This document shows, one piece after another, positions 1 to 5,024 of a DNA stretch of 5,024 nt. The notes under the pieces are model-generated. The model had not been told where the DNA came from. It ran no database searches and was given only the letters and a program-made list of their open reading frames with translations. The stretch comes from Phycisphaera mikurensis NBRC 102666 (GTDB taxonomy: Bacteria > Planctomycetota > Phycisphaerae > Phycisphaerales > SM1A02): NCBI GenBank assembly GCA_945870475.1, contig CAMBSR010000171.1, positions 1 through 5,024 of the forward strand, written 5' to 3'. Numbering within the stretch: position 1 is the first letter of the stretch; every line of letters starts with the position of its first letter. A program made the translations under genes and the position numbers.

Positions 1-114
1 CGCGTTCACTTCGACCGCGCAGGGTGCCTTGTCGAGGCCGAGCGACGCCAGGAGGGCGGCCACGGTGGTGGCGCCCGTCAGTTCCTTCGGCTGGCCGTTC
101 AGTTCGATCTGCAC
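1..114 (-). CDS. thiS: Sulfur carrier protein ThiS, N-terminal part (runs off left edge)
   Basis: The 38 visible codons, read leftwards from a GTG at 114-112, give a protein beginning VQIELNGQPKEL and continuing through TVAALLASLGL to CAVEVNA. This is the N-terminal half of the ubiquitin-like ThiS fold: a short beta strand, N-G-x-P turn, the TV-x-x-LL helix start, then the strand with A-V-x-V-N. ThiS proteins are about 65-70 residues and end in Gly-Gly, which is adenylated and thiocarboxylated to give sulfur to ThiG for the thiazole ring of thiamine; that end lies outside the window. The GTG start is chosen because translation aligns with the ThiS N terminus, the upstream codons in frame (PPYTAR) offer no start, and a TACACT hexamer lies 6 bases upstream. 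MoaD-like or other small sulfur carriers are the alternative, but the N-terminal match favours ThiS. Confidence 0.8.
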   Translation of the reverse strand, partial: MQIELNGQPKELTGATTVAALLASLGLDKAPCAVEVNA

Positions 115-120
115 GCGGGC

Positions 121-126
121 AGTGTA
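121..126 (-). promoter_or_regulatory. -10 box (TACACT) of thiS, leaderless layout
   Basis: On the minus strand TACACT matches TANNNT and is separated from the GTG start of thiS by only 6 bases (GCCCGC), which contain no Shine-Dalgarno sequence. A transcript started about 7 bases after the box would begin at or next to the start codon. No TTGACA-like -35 hexamer is seen at the usual spacing; that position is occupied by the -10 box of the divergent gene. Promoter function is inferred. Confidence 0.5.
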
Positions 127-143
127 GGGCGGCGCGTACGGGC

Positions 144-149
144 TACGAT
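144..149 (+). promoter_or_regulatory. -10 box (TACGAT) of the lipoprotein gene, leaderless layout
   Basis: TACGAT matches TANNNT and ends 6 bases before the ATG at 156; the spacer TGCGCC has no Shine-Dalgarno sequence. The box lies 17 bases from the opposite-facing -10 box of thiS (121-126), so two RNA polymerases could hardly occupy both at once. No convincing -35 element is visible. Promoter function is inferred from position and from the same layout at the other transcript-leading genes in the window. Confidence 0.5.
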
Positions 150-155
150 TGCGCC

Positions 156-1091
156 ATGCCCGCCGCGCCTGCCGCATCCGTCGCGCCATCTCCCCTCCGT
201 CGCCGGTTCCGTGCGGCGGCGTTCCTGGCATGCGCCACGGCCCTGTGCCTCGCGGCGACCGGCTGCAAGAAGCCCAAGTACGACACCAGCACCCCGGACC
301 TGGCCATCGACGCGATGGCGCGGATGGTGAAGGACGGTCGTCCCGAGCTCCTGCCGACCATGGTGGACATCGAGGCGCGCGACATCACCTTCCCGGACGG
401 CGTCACCGAGGCCAGCGCCATCGAGGACGTGAAGCGCAAGACGGGCGACATGCTGGCCCAGCTCTGGCGCGTCAGCAAGAAGCTCAAGACATGGTTCCCG
501 GCCGATGTGGATGGCGAGCTCGCCAAGGGCGGCTCGTGGGCCACGCGCACCGGCTTCGGCGACGTCTTCACCGCCGTCCTCTCCGACCCCTTCGGCTGGC
601 TCGACGCCAATCGCTCGCGCCTGAAGGTGGACGACCTCGGTGACGGCACCGCGGCGTTCAGCGTGGACGGCAAGCCGGTGCTCGGCGGCACGCTCTCCAT
701 GCGCGAGACCAAGGACGGCTGGCGCATCGCCGTCCCCGTGGAACTCATCCGCACCAGCGGCTACTTCCCGGACACCCGCGAGGAGTGGGCGGTGCTGGCG
801 TACATGATGATCGCCGTTGAGAATGCGCTCGGCGACTTCGAGGGCGAGCTCGACACCGGCAAGTTCCGCAACCTCTCCGCCGCCGGCGAGCGCGCGGGCC
901 GCATGATTGCCGAGAGCGCGGCCGCGCAGGCGATCATCTTCACGATGATGCAGCAGAAGGACGGGCCCGCCAAGGGCGGATCGCTTGAGATGAAGGTGGG
1001 GGGCGCGCAGATCAACATCGGCGGTACCGGGAACGTGGAGAGGGACATGGGCCAGGCCGGCGACATCATGCGCCGCCAGGCAGAGCAGTGA
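156..1091 (+). CDS. Predicted lipoprotein of unknown function
   Basis: This encodes 311 residues. The N terminus has a basic stretch (LRRRFR, residues 14-19), a hydrophobic segment (about 20-35) and a lipobox A-T-G-C, with Cys37 as the predicted lipidated residue. The following residues are KK, with no Asp at +2, so outer-membrane sorting is likelier than inner-membrane retention. The mature part begins with a probable helix (about 47-70), contains a beta-rich segment with D-G turns (about 158-200) and ends in Ala-rich and Met-rich helices (about 205-267) and a Gly-rich tail. The architecture loosely recalls NTF2-like or DUF4878-like envelope lipoproteins, but no diagnostic motif is recognised and no function is assigned. 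ATG 156 is preferred over the in-frame ATG at 24 because it gives a clean signal peptide, avoids overlap with thiS and has a -10 box 6 bases upstream. It is divergent from thiS and convergent with the transporter gene. Confidence 0.85.
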   Translation: MPAAPAASVAPSPLRRRFRAAAFLACATALCLAATGCKKPKYDTSTPDLAIDAMARMVKDGRPELLPTMVDIEARDITFPDGVTEASAIEDVKRKTGDMLAQLWRVSKKLKTWFPADVDGELAKGGSWATRTGFGDVFTAVLSDPFGWLDANRSRLKVDDLGDGTAAFSVDGKPVLGGTLSMRETKDGWRIAVPVELIRTSGYFPDTREEWAVLAYMMIAVENALGDFEGELDTGKFRNLSAAGERAGRMIAESAAAQAIIFTMMQQKDGPAKGGSLEMKVGGAQINIGGTGNVERDMGQAGDIMRRQAEQ

Positions 1092-1131
1092 GCTGCGCGG
1101 CTCGAAGGTGAGCGGCGCTGCGGCGTCGTGA

Positions 1132-1162
1132 CCGGGGCGCCCGCGCGATGAACTGCGCCCGG
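1132..1162 (+). terminator. Weak stem-loop between convergent genes, possible terminator
   Basis: In the 85-base gap between the lipoprotein stop (1091) and the transporter stop (1177), CCGGGGCGC at 1132-1140 can pair with GCGCCCGG at 1155-1162, leaving one bulged G and a 14-base loop. On the plus strand only three T residues follow (1164-1166), so it is a poor intrinsic terminator. It could act for either strand or only protect 3' ends. Nothing else is recognised in this gap. Confidence 0.3.
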
Positions 1163-1176
1163 CTTTCCCCGCACTC

Positions 1177-2517
1177 TCAGAAGACCACGAACGTGATCAC
1201 CGCGAACACCGGGATCAGGATGCCGCCCGACCAGAGCATGTATCCGAAGAAGCTGGGCATCGGCACGCCTTCCTCGCGGGCAATGGCCGCCACCATGAGG
1301 TTCGGACCGTTGCCGATGTAGGTGTTGGCGCCCATGAAGACGGCGCCGCAGCTGACACCCGCCAGGAGCCGCGGGTCCACGAGGCCTCCGGAGAAGTGGA
1401 TGCCGTCGGCCAGGTCCTGCGGGGTGACCGCACGCGCCACGTCTGCAAACACCAGGTAGGTGGGGGCGTTGTCGAGGAAGCTCGAGAGCATGCCCGTGGC
1501 CCAGAAGAAATGGGCCGGACTGTGCAGGCCGAGCTGGCCGCCGCGGTCCACCAGGAGTTCGAGCGCGGGCTGCATGGCGAGGAACAGGCCGGAGAAGAGC
1601 GCCGCCACCTCGATGATGGGCCCGAAGTCGAAGTGGTTCGCCTTGCGCACCTCGCGCGGCGTCAGCCAGAGGCTCGCGAACGCGCAGAGCAGCATCACGC
1701 CCTCGCGCGCGCCGTCCGGGACGATGAATCCGAGGCGGCCGAGCTCCTTGCCGGGCACCATGATGGCGGCCGCAAGCACCACGCCCGCAAGCCACACGAC
1801 GTTTCCGCCGCCCGACACCTTGATGTTGACGTCCTCCTCGGCATCGACCACGTCCTGCGGCTCGCCCCGCACGCCGTCCTTGCGCGCCATGGCCACGTCC
1901 ACCGCGAAGAAGGTCACCAGGAGCACGATGTTGGCGATCAGCCACTCCGGGACGAGGGTCAGCGTCCATGCGAACGGCACGCCGCGCAGGTAGCCCAGGA
2001 AGAGCGGCGGGTCACCGATGGGAAGGAGCAGCCCGCCGATGTTGCTGACGATGAAGATGAAGAACACCACTTGGTGCGCGCGGCGCTTCCGATGCTTGTT
2101 GGCGCGGATCAGCGGCCGGATCAGGAGCATGCTCGCTCCGGTGGTGCCGAGGATGTTGGCCAGCACCGCACCCAGCGCCAGGAACGCCGTGTTGAACCGC
2201 GGCGAGCCGGGGAGCCGTCCGGAGATCACGATCCCGCCGGCGATCACGTACAGCGAGAAGAGCAGGATGATGAACGGGAAGAATTCCGCCGCCGCATGGT
2301 GCGCCGCGTCGACCGCTCCGCCGGCGCCCTTGAGCGTCGCCACGATTCCGAGCGCCACCAACCCGCACGCCGCGGAGACCATGAACTTGCTGCGGTTCGA
2401 TTCCCACCAGTGGGCCGTGCGGCGCACGAGGGGGAGCACCGCGATGGCGAGGAGCAGGGCGGCAAAGGGCGCCACCGTCCATGCGGGGAGGTGGACCACG
2501 GACGCGGAGTCGGTCAT
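1177..2517 (-). CDS. ArsB/NhaD/CitMHS superfamily ion transporter (putative sodium:proton antiporter or citrate-type carrier)
   Basis: This encodes a 446-residue polytopic membrane protein with about 11-12 hydrophobic segments starting at residues 13-31. Signature stretches typical of the ion transporter superfamily occur in two halves: N-I-L-G-T-T-G-A-S-M-L-L-I-R-P (121-135) and S-N-I-G-G-L-L-L-P-I-G-D-P-P-L (158-172) in the first, and S-S-F-L-D-N-A-P-T-Y-L-V-F (345-357) and G-A-N-T-Y-I-G-N-G-P-N (396-406) in the second. Such paired re-entrant segments form the substrate and ion site in NhaD/ArsB relatives. A charged cytoplasmic linker (about 211-238) separates the halves. Homologues are usually annotated sodium:proton antiporter or putative citrate transporter; the real substrate cannot be read from sequence. 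The start at 2517 gives MTDSASVV. The in-frame ATG at 2565 would add a basic 16-residue tail and run into the divergent gene, so it is rejected. The gene shares a 35-base intergenic region with the NHL gene. Confidence 0.88.
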   Translation of the reverse strand: MTDSASVVHLPAWTVAPFAALLLAIAVLPLVRRTAHWWESNRSKFMVSAACGLVALGIVATLKGAGGAVDAAHHAAAEFFPFIILLFSLYVIAGGIVISGRLPGSPRFNTAFLALGAVLANILGTTGASMLLIRPLIRANKHRKRRAHQVVFFIFIVSNIGGLLLPIGDPPLFLGYLRGVPFAWTLTLVPEWLIANIVLLVTFFAVDVAMARKDGVRGEPQDVVDAEEDVNIKVSGGGNVVWLAGVVLAAAIMVPGKELGRLGFIVPDGAREGVMLLCAFASLWLTPREVRKANHFDFGPIIEVAALFSGLFLAMQPALELLVDRGGQLGLHSPAHFFWATGMLSSFLDNAPTYLVFADVARAVTPQDLADGIHFSGGLVDPRLLAGVSCGAVFMGANTYIGNGPNLMVAAIAREEGVPMPSFFGYMLWSGGILIPVFAVITFVVF

Positions 2518-2524
2518 GCATCGG

Positions 2525-2530
2525 AGGGTA
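2525..2530 (-). promoter_or_regulatory. -10 box (TACCCT) of the transporter gene, leaderless layout
   Basis: Read on the minus strand, TACCCT matches TANNNT and ends 7 bases before the ATG at 2517. The spacer (CCGATGC on the minus strand) contains no purine-rich Shine-Dalgarno sequence. It mirrors the -10 box of the divergent gene 8 bases away. No -35 hexamer is evident. Function is inferred. Confidence 0.5.
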
Positions 2531-2538
2531 GCGCGGCG

Positions 2539-2544
2539 TACCCT
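2539..2544 (+). promoter_or_regulatory. -10 box (TACCCT) of the NHL-repeat gene, leaderless layout
   Basis: TACCCT matches TANNNT and ends 8 bases before the ATG at 2553, with the spacer TGTGGTGC lacking a Shine-Dalgarno sequence. The GGAGGG at 2523-2528 is 24 bases upstream, too far to place a ribosome, and would lie outside a transcript started from this box. Function is inferred from position and from symmetry with the opposite promoter. Confidence 0.5.
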
Positions 2545-2552
2545 TGTGGTGC

Positions 2553-4919
2553 ATGACCGCGCCACGCCTGCTCACCGCCTTGGTCGCTTGCGCCCTCCTT
2601 GCCGTCGCGGCTTCGCCCGCATCGGCCGCGGCGCCACCCGTTCCGGGCCGTGGCTACGGGCTTCCGCTCCGTACCGTGGATGGGCTCGATGACGTCCGGG
2701 CCGCCATCGTCACCGACGACGGCATCCTGACGGCAGTGCTCGGCCCAGGCGGGGTGGTCCGCATCGACCGCGAGGGCAAGCGCGAGACGCTGGTTCCGTG
2801 GTGGCCCGCGGGCGGCATCGCCGAGGCAGTGGCACTGGCCCGTGCGCCGGACGGCCGCATTGCCGTGGCGGATGCGGCGCGCAGTGCGGTGGTGATGGTG
2901 GGGTCCGACGGTGCGCGCACGCTGATGTCGCTCGCCGTGAACGGCGTACCCGTGCGACCGGTGGGCATTGCCTTCGATTCGGACCGCATGCTGGTGGCCG
3001 ACGGCGCCATGCCGCAGGTGGTGGTGTGTGGCCTCGATGGCTCCGTGCGGGGCACGTGGGCCGTGGAGCGTCCGCCGGCTCCTTCGCTGACGCCGCTCCT
3101 TTCCGGCATCGCTGCGAGCGCCGGCACGGTGATGGTCACCGATTCCGCCAACAACCTGGTGGTAGCGCTCTCCGCGAAGGACGGCACCCGCATCGCCGTG
3201 CAGGGCGACCGCGGGGCGTTCAGCGGCATGTGGCAGTCGCCGGCATCGGTGGCCTTCGATGGCGTGGGTTTCCTGGTCACCGACCTCCTCAACCATCGCG
3301 TGGTGCGCGTGGACGCTGCGTGCAAGCCGATGGACGAATGGGGCATGCACGCCGTGCGCCCGCGCGAGGGCAACGGCAAGATCCACTATCCGACCACGAC
3401 CACCGTGTCCCCGGACGGCACCATCGTCGCCGTTTCCGAGCCGTTCGAGCGTCGCATCCAGCTCTTCGGCGGCATGCCGGAGCTCGATCCGAAGGCGCCG
3501 CGCATGACGCCGCTGCCGGCGTTCGAGGGAGTGTCGAGCCACTTCAGCACCGAGATCGCAGTGGATGGAAAGTCGCTCCTGGTGTACGAGCCCGAGTCGG
3601 CGTCGGCGCTCGTCTTTGACCTCCGTGACGAGCCGCCGATCCACGTGACCACGCTGGGCGGACCCGGCAAGCAGCCGGGACAGTTCGGCCAGGTCACGGC
3701 GCTCTGCGTTGACGATGCGGGCAACCGATTCTTGCTGGCGGACCCGGTGCGCGGCGTGATTTCGGAATTCACCTTGCTCCGCGACGGCACGGCGCCTCAC
3801 TTCGACCCGTTCATGGCGCGCCTGGTGCGCGAGACCACGTTCGACTGGATGCCGGCGTTCCTGGAGCGCACCAAGCTTGGCGGACCGCCGCGCTGCTGGC
3901 CGCTGGACATGGGGCGCACGCCCGAAGGAACGCTGGTGATCCTGGACGGCTTCGGCCCGCGCGTCATCGAGCTCGACCGCGACCTTCGGCCGATCGGTGG
4001 ATTCGCGCCGCCGCGCTCCGGCGAGGGCAGGCTGGTGCTTCCCACGCAGTTCGCCTTTGCGCATGGCGGCGACCTGATGGTGGTGGATGCTGCCGATCGC
4101 GCCGTCAAGCGCTACGCGAAGGCGGATGGCGCGTTCCGCGGTGAATGGAAGCTGGACGGGATGAAGCGGCCCTTCGGCATCGCTGCCGCCCCGGCCACCG
4201 CGGACGCGGACGCACCGATCGGACGAAACCGGTTCGCCATCACCGATGCCGCCGGCGACGAGGTGTGCGTCCTGGACACCTCGGACGGGCGGATCGTGGC
4301 ACGCGGCGGCAAGAACGGCAGCAAGCCGAGCGAACTGTGGGAGCCCGCGGCCATCGACTGGAGCCCGGCCGACGGGCGCGTGTATGTCGCCGACCATGGG
4401 AACCATCGCGTGCAGACCTTTGCGCTCGACGGTGCCTGGCAGTCGAGCTTCGGCATTGGCCGCGCCTGGGTGCGGCCGAAGGACCCGCAGGCGACCGCTC
4501 CGGTGAACCCCGAGGGCAAGATGCCATCGGCGGCGGGTGCGGCCGATACGCGCGCGCAGTTCGCTGCGGCAACGCAGGACGCCGACGGCTGGTGGCGCGG
4601 ACACAGCACCGACGGCGCGTGGGACGTGGCGTGGAAGTTCGACGGCGGCACGCCGCCGTTGCGCGACCCGTTCGGGATGGACGTCCGCGTGACGGCCGTG
4701 AACGGTGGCGCGCCGTTCGAGGGCACGCTCCGCGCGGACGCCGCCATGCCGCAGCACGGCCACGGCATGAACGTGGCACCCACGATGAAGCAGGTGGCGC
4801 CGGGCACCTACCGCGTGGATGGCATGCTCTTTCACATGCCGGGGTATTGGGAGCTTTACTTTGATCTCTCGCGCGAGGGCGTGATGGAACGCGCGCAGGG
4901 GGCGGTGACGCTCGAATGA
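2553..4919 (+). CDS. Secreted NHL-repeat beta-propeller protein with C-terminal FixH/YtkA-like domain
   Basis: This encodes 788 residues. A Sec signal peptide (residues 1-27) has a hydrophobic core and ends A-S-P-A-S-A-A-A. Residues about 45-640 are repeated beta-propeller blades of about 40-50 residues, with NHL-type cores such as VTDSANNLVVAL (195-206), VTDLLNHRVVRVD (242-254), VVDAADRAVKRY (510-521) and VADHGNHRVQTF (612-623). The length suggests two propellers, split near 310-325. After a linker (about 640-675) comes a separate beta-sandwich-like domain (about 680-788) with MPQHGHGM (732-739) and HMPGYWEL (761-768), a pattern seen in FixH/YtkA-like periplasmic domains; its His and Met residues could bind copper, which is inference. 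NHL propellers usually act as protein-interaction or ligand-binding scaffolds, and no enzymatic residues are recognised. The start at ATG 2553 is chosen over TTG 2544 because of the signal peptide and the -10 box. It is divergent from the transporter gene and coupled to the next gene by a 4-base overlap. Confidence 0.85.
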   Translation: MTAPRLLTALVACALLAVAASPASAAAPPVPGRGYGLPLRTVDGLDDVRAAIVTDDGILTAVLGPGGVVRIDREGKRETLVPWWPAGGIAEAVALARAPDGRIAVADAARSAVVMVGSDGARTLMSLAVNGVPVRPVGIAFDSDRMLVADGAMPQVVVCGLDGSVRGTWAVERPPAPSLTPLLSGIAASAGTVMVTDSANNLVVALSAKDGTRIAVQGDRGAFSGMWQSPASVAFDGVGFLVTDLLNHRVVRVDAACKPMDEWGMHAVRPREGNGKIHYPTTTTVSPDGTIVAVSEPFERRIQLFGGMPELDPKAPRMTPLPAFEGVSSHFSTEIAVDGKSLLVYEPESASALVFDLRDEPPIHVTTLGGPGKQPGQFGQVTALCVDDAGNRFLLADPVRGVISEFTLLRDGTAPHFDPFMARLVRETTFDWMPAFLERTKLGGPPRCWPLDMGRTPEGTLVILDGFGPRVIELDRDLRPIGGFAPPRSGEGRLVLPTQFAFAHGGDLMVVDAADRAVKRYAKADGAFRGEWKLDGMKRPFGIAAAPATADADAPIGRNRFAITDAAGDEVCVLDTSDGRIVARGGKNGSKPSELWEPAAIDWSPADGRVYVADHGNHRVQTFALDGAWQSSFGIGRAWVRPKDPQATAPVNPEGKMPSAAGAADTRAQFAAATQDADGWWRGHSTDGAWDVAWKFDGGTPPLRDPFGMDVRVTAVNGGAPFEGTLRADAAMPQHGHGMNVAPTMKQVAPGTYRVDGMLFHMPGYWELYFDLSREGVMERAQGAVTLE
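4904..4908 (+). promoter_or_regulatory. SD-like GGTGA before the coupled downstream gene
   Basis: GGTGA is complementary to the UCACC part of the usual 16S rRNA 3' end and ends 7 bases before the ATG at 4916, inside the last codons of the NHL gene. It is the only SD-like element at a suitable distance before a gene start in this window, in line with this start being internal to an operon. It is short, so the call is tentative. Confidence 0.35.
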
Positions 4920-5024
4920 CGGCCGTCGCAAGCGTGCTGGTGTGGCTGACGCTTCAGGCGGCACCGTTGCAGGCTGCACCGCCTGCGCAGGCCACTCCCA
5001 CACCGAACTTCACCGTCAACGACG
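4916..5024 (+). CDS. Exported protein, N-terminal part (runs off right edge)
   Basis: The ATG at 4916-4918 overlaps the TGA stop of the NHL gene (4917-4919) in an ATGA arrangement, a classic sign of translational coupling. The 36 visible codons begin MTAVASVLVWLTLQA, a hydrophobic core, followed by an Ala/Pro-rich stretch (about residues 15-29) and then N-F-T-V-N-D. This looks like a signal peptide with a likely cleavage site around A-P-P-A-Q-A, although the usual basic n-region is missing. No domain is visible. Since the upstream protein combines NHL propellers and a FixH/YtkA-like domain, a periplasmic redox partner such as a MauG-type cytochrome c peroxidase would fit, but the visible residues do not establish this. 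Confidence 0.65.
   Translation, partial: MTAVASVLVWLTLQAAPLQAAPPAQATPTPNFTVND

Larger units (their letters stand above)
2511..2559. repeat. Nested inverted repeat spanning the divergent start region
   Basis: The outer arms are CGGTCATGCA (2511-2520) and TGCATGACCG (2550-2559), a perfect 10-base inverted match. The inner arms are AGGGTA (2525-2530) and TACCCT (2539-2544), a perfect 6-base match around an 8-base centre. The two repeats share practically the same centre (2535 and 2534.5). Each outer arm contains the start codon of one gene and each inner arm is that gene's -10 box, so the element reads nearly the same in both directions. The inner repeat would also make a plausible site for a dimeric repressor covering both promoters; that role is inference. 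Confidence 0.7.

Noticed and set aside
24..155. N-terminal extension of the lipoprotein gene to the ATG at 24
   Set aside because: The extra 44 residues are Arg/Gly-rich, overlap thiS on the other strand and would bury the signal peptide. ATG 156 has both a lipobox signal and a -10 box.
761..1969. Long minus-strand frame crossing the lipoprotein gene and the 3' part of the transporter gene
   Set aside because: It is an out-of-frame shadow of both genes: Arg/Gly/Ala-rich, with no recognisable domain.
2523..2528. GGAGGG as a Shine-Dalgarno sequence for the NHL gene
   Set aside because: It is 24 bases before the ATG, too far for ribosome placement, and upstream of the probable transcript start.
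1396..2556. Open frame of 386 codons on the plus strand opposite the transporter gene
   Set aside because: The product is highly charged (H, E, R, D) and low in complexity, as expected from the reverse complement of a hydrophobic membrane protein gene. The minus strand has canonical transporter motifs.
2518..2565. Extension of the transporter gene to the ATG at 2565
   Set aside because: It would add a basic 16-residue tail and overlap the start of the divergent NHL gene, while the shorter start is well placed relative to a -10 box.
4642..4659. Perfect 8-base inverted repeat with a 2-base centre
   Set aside because: It lies inside the NHL gene and is made of GGC/GCC codons for the D-G-G-T-P-P stretch. 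It has no T-run and is likely a composition effect.
2514..5003. Very long open frame on the minus strand (829 codons) opposite the NHL gene
   Set aside because: Its product is rich in Arg, His and Ala with no domain-like or export features, while the plus strand has a clear signal peptide and NHL motifs. Long antisense frames are expected in GC-rich coding DNA.

Overview
The window is high-GC bacterial chromosomal DNA with tightly packed genes and no sign of mobile DNA, RNA genes or CRISPR. A predicted lipoprotein, secreted beta-propeller proteins and a ThiS-type sulfur carrier suggest a Gram-negative-type free-living bacterium. The style resembles Planctomycetota (Phycisphaerae-like), but that assignment is a low-confidence impression, because no marker gene is present.

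Layout, left to right: (1) 1-114, minus strand: the N-terminal 38 codons of a thiS-like gene for the thiamine-pathway sulfur carrier, running off the left edge. (2) 156-1091, plus: a predicted lipoprotein of unknown function, divergent from thiS. (3) 1092-1176: a short convergent gap with a weak GC-rich stem-loop. (4) 1177-2517, minus: a polytopic ion transporter of the ArsB/NhaD/CitMHS superfamily. (5) 2518-2552: a 35-base divergent intergenic region. (6) 2553-4919, plus: a secreted protein of 788 residues made of many NHL-type beta-propeller blades and a C-terminal His/Met-rich FixH/YtkA-like domain. (7) 4916-5024, plus: the first 36 codons of another exported protein, overlapping the previous stop by 4 bases and so translationally coupled to it.

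The most striking signal is in the gene starts. All four genes that must begin a transcript (thiS, lipoprotein, transporter, NHL protein) have a TANNNT -10 hexamer ending only 6-8 bases before the start codon, with no Shine-Dalgarno sequence between. This is the layout of leaderless transcription. The only gene start internal to an operon (4916) instead has an SD-like GGTGA and an ATGA overlap. At the second divergent pair the two -10 boxes and the two start codons form a nearly symmetric 49-base inverted repeat, so one compact element appears to start two leaderless mRNAs in opposite directions.

The transporter and the NHL protein share this element and are probably co-regulated or mutually exclusive in transcription. 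The NHL/FixH-like protein and the partial downstream exported protein probably form one envelope-associated operon.
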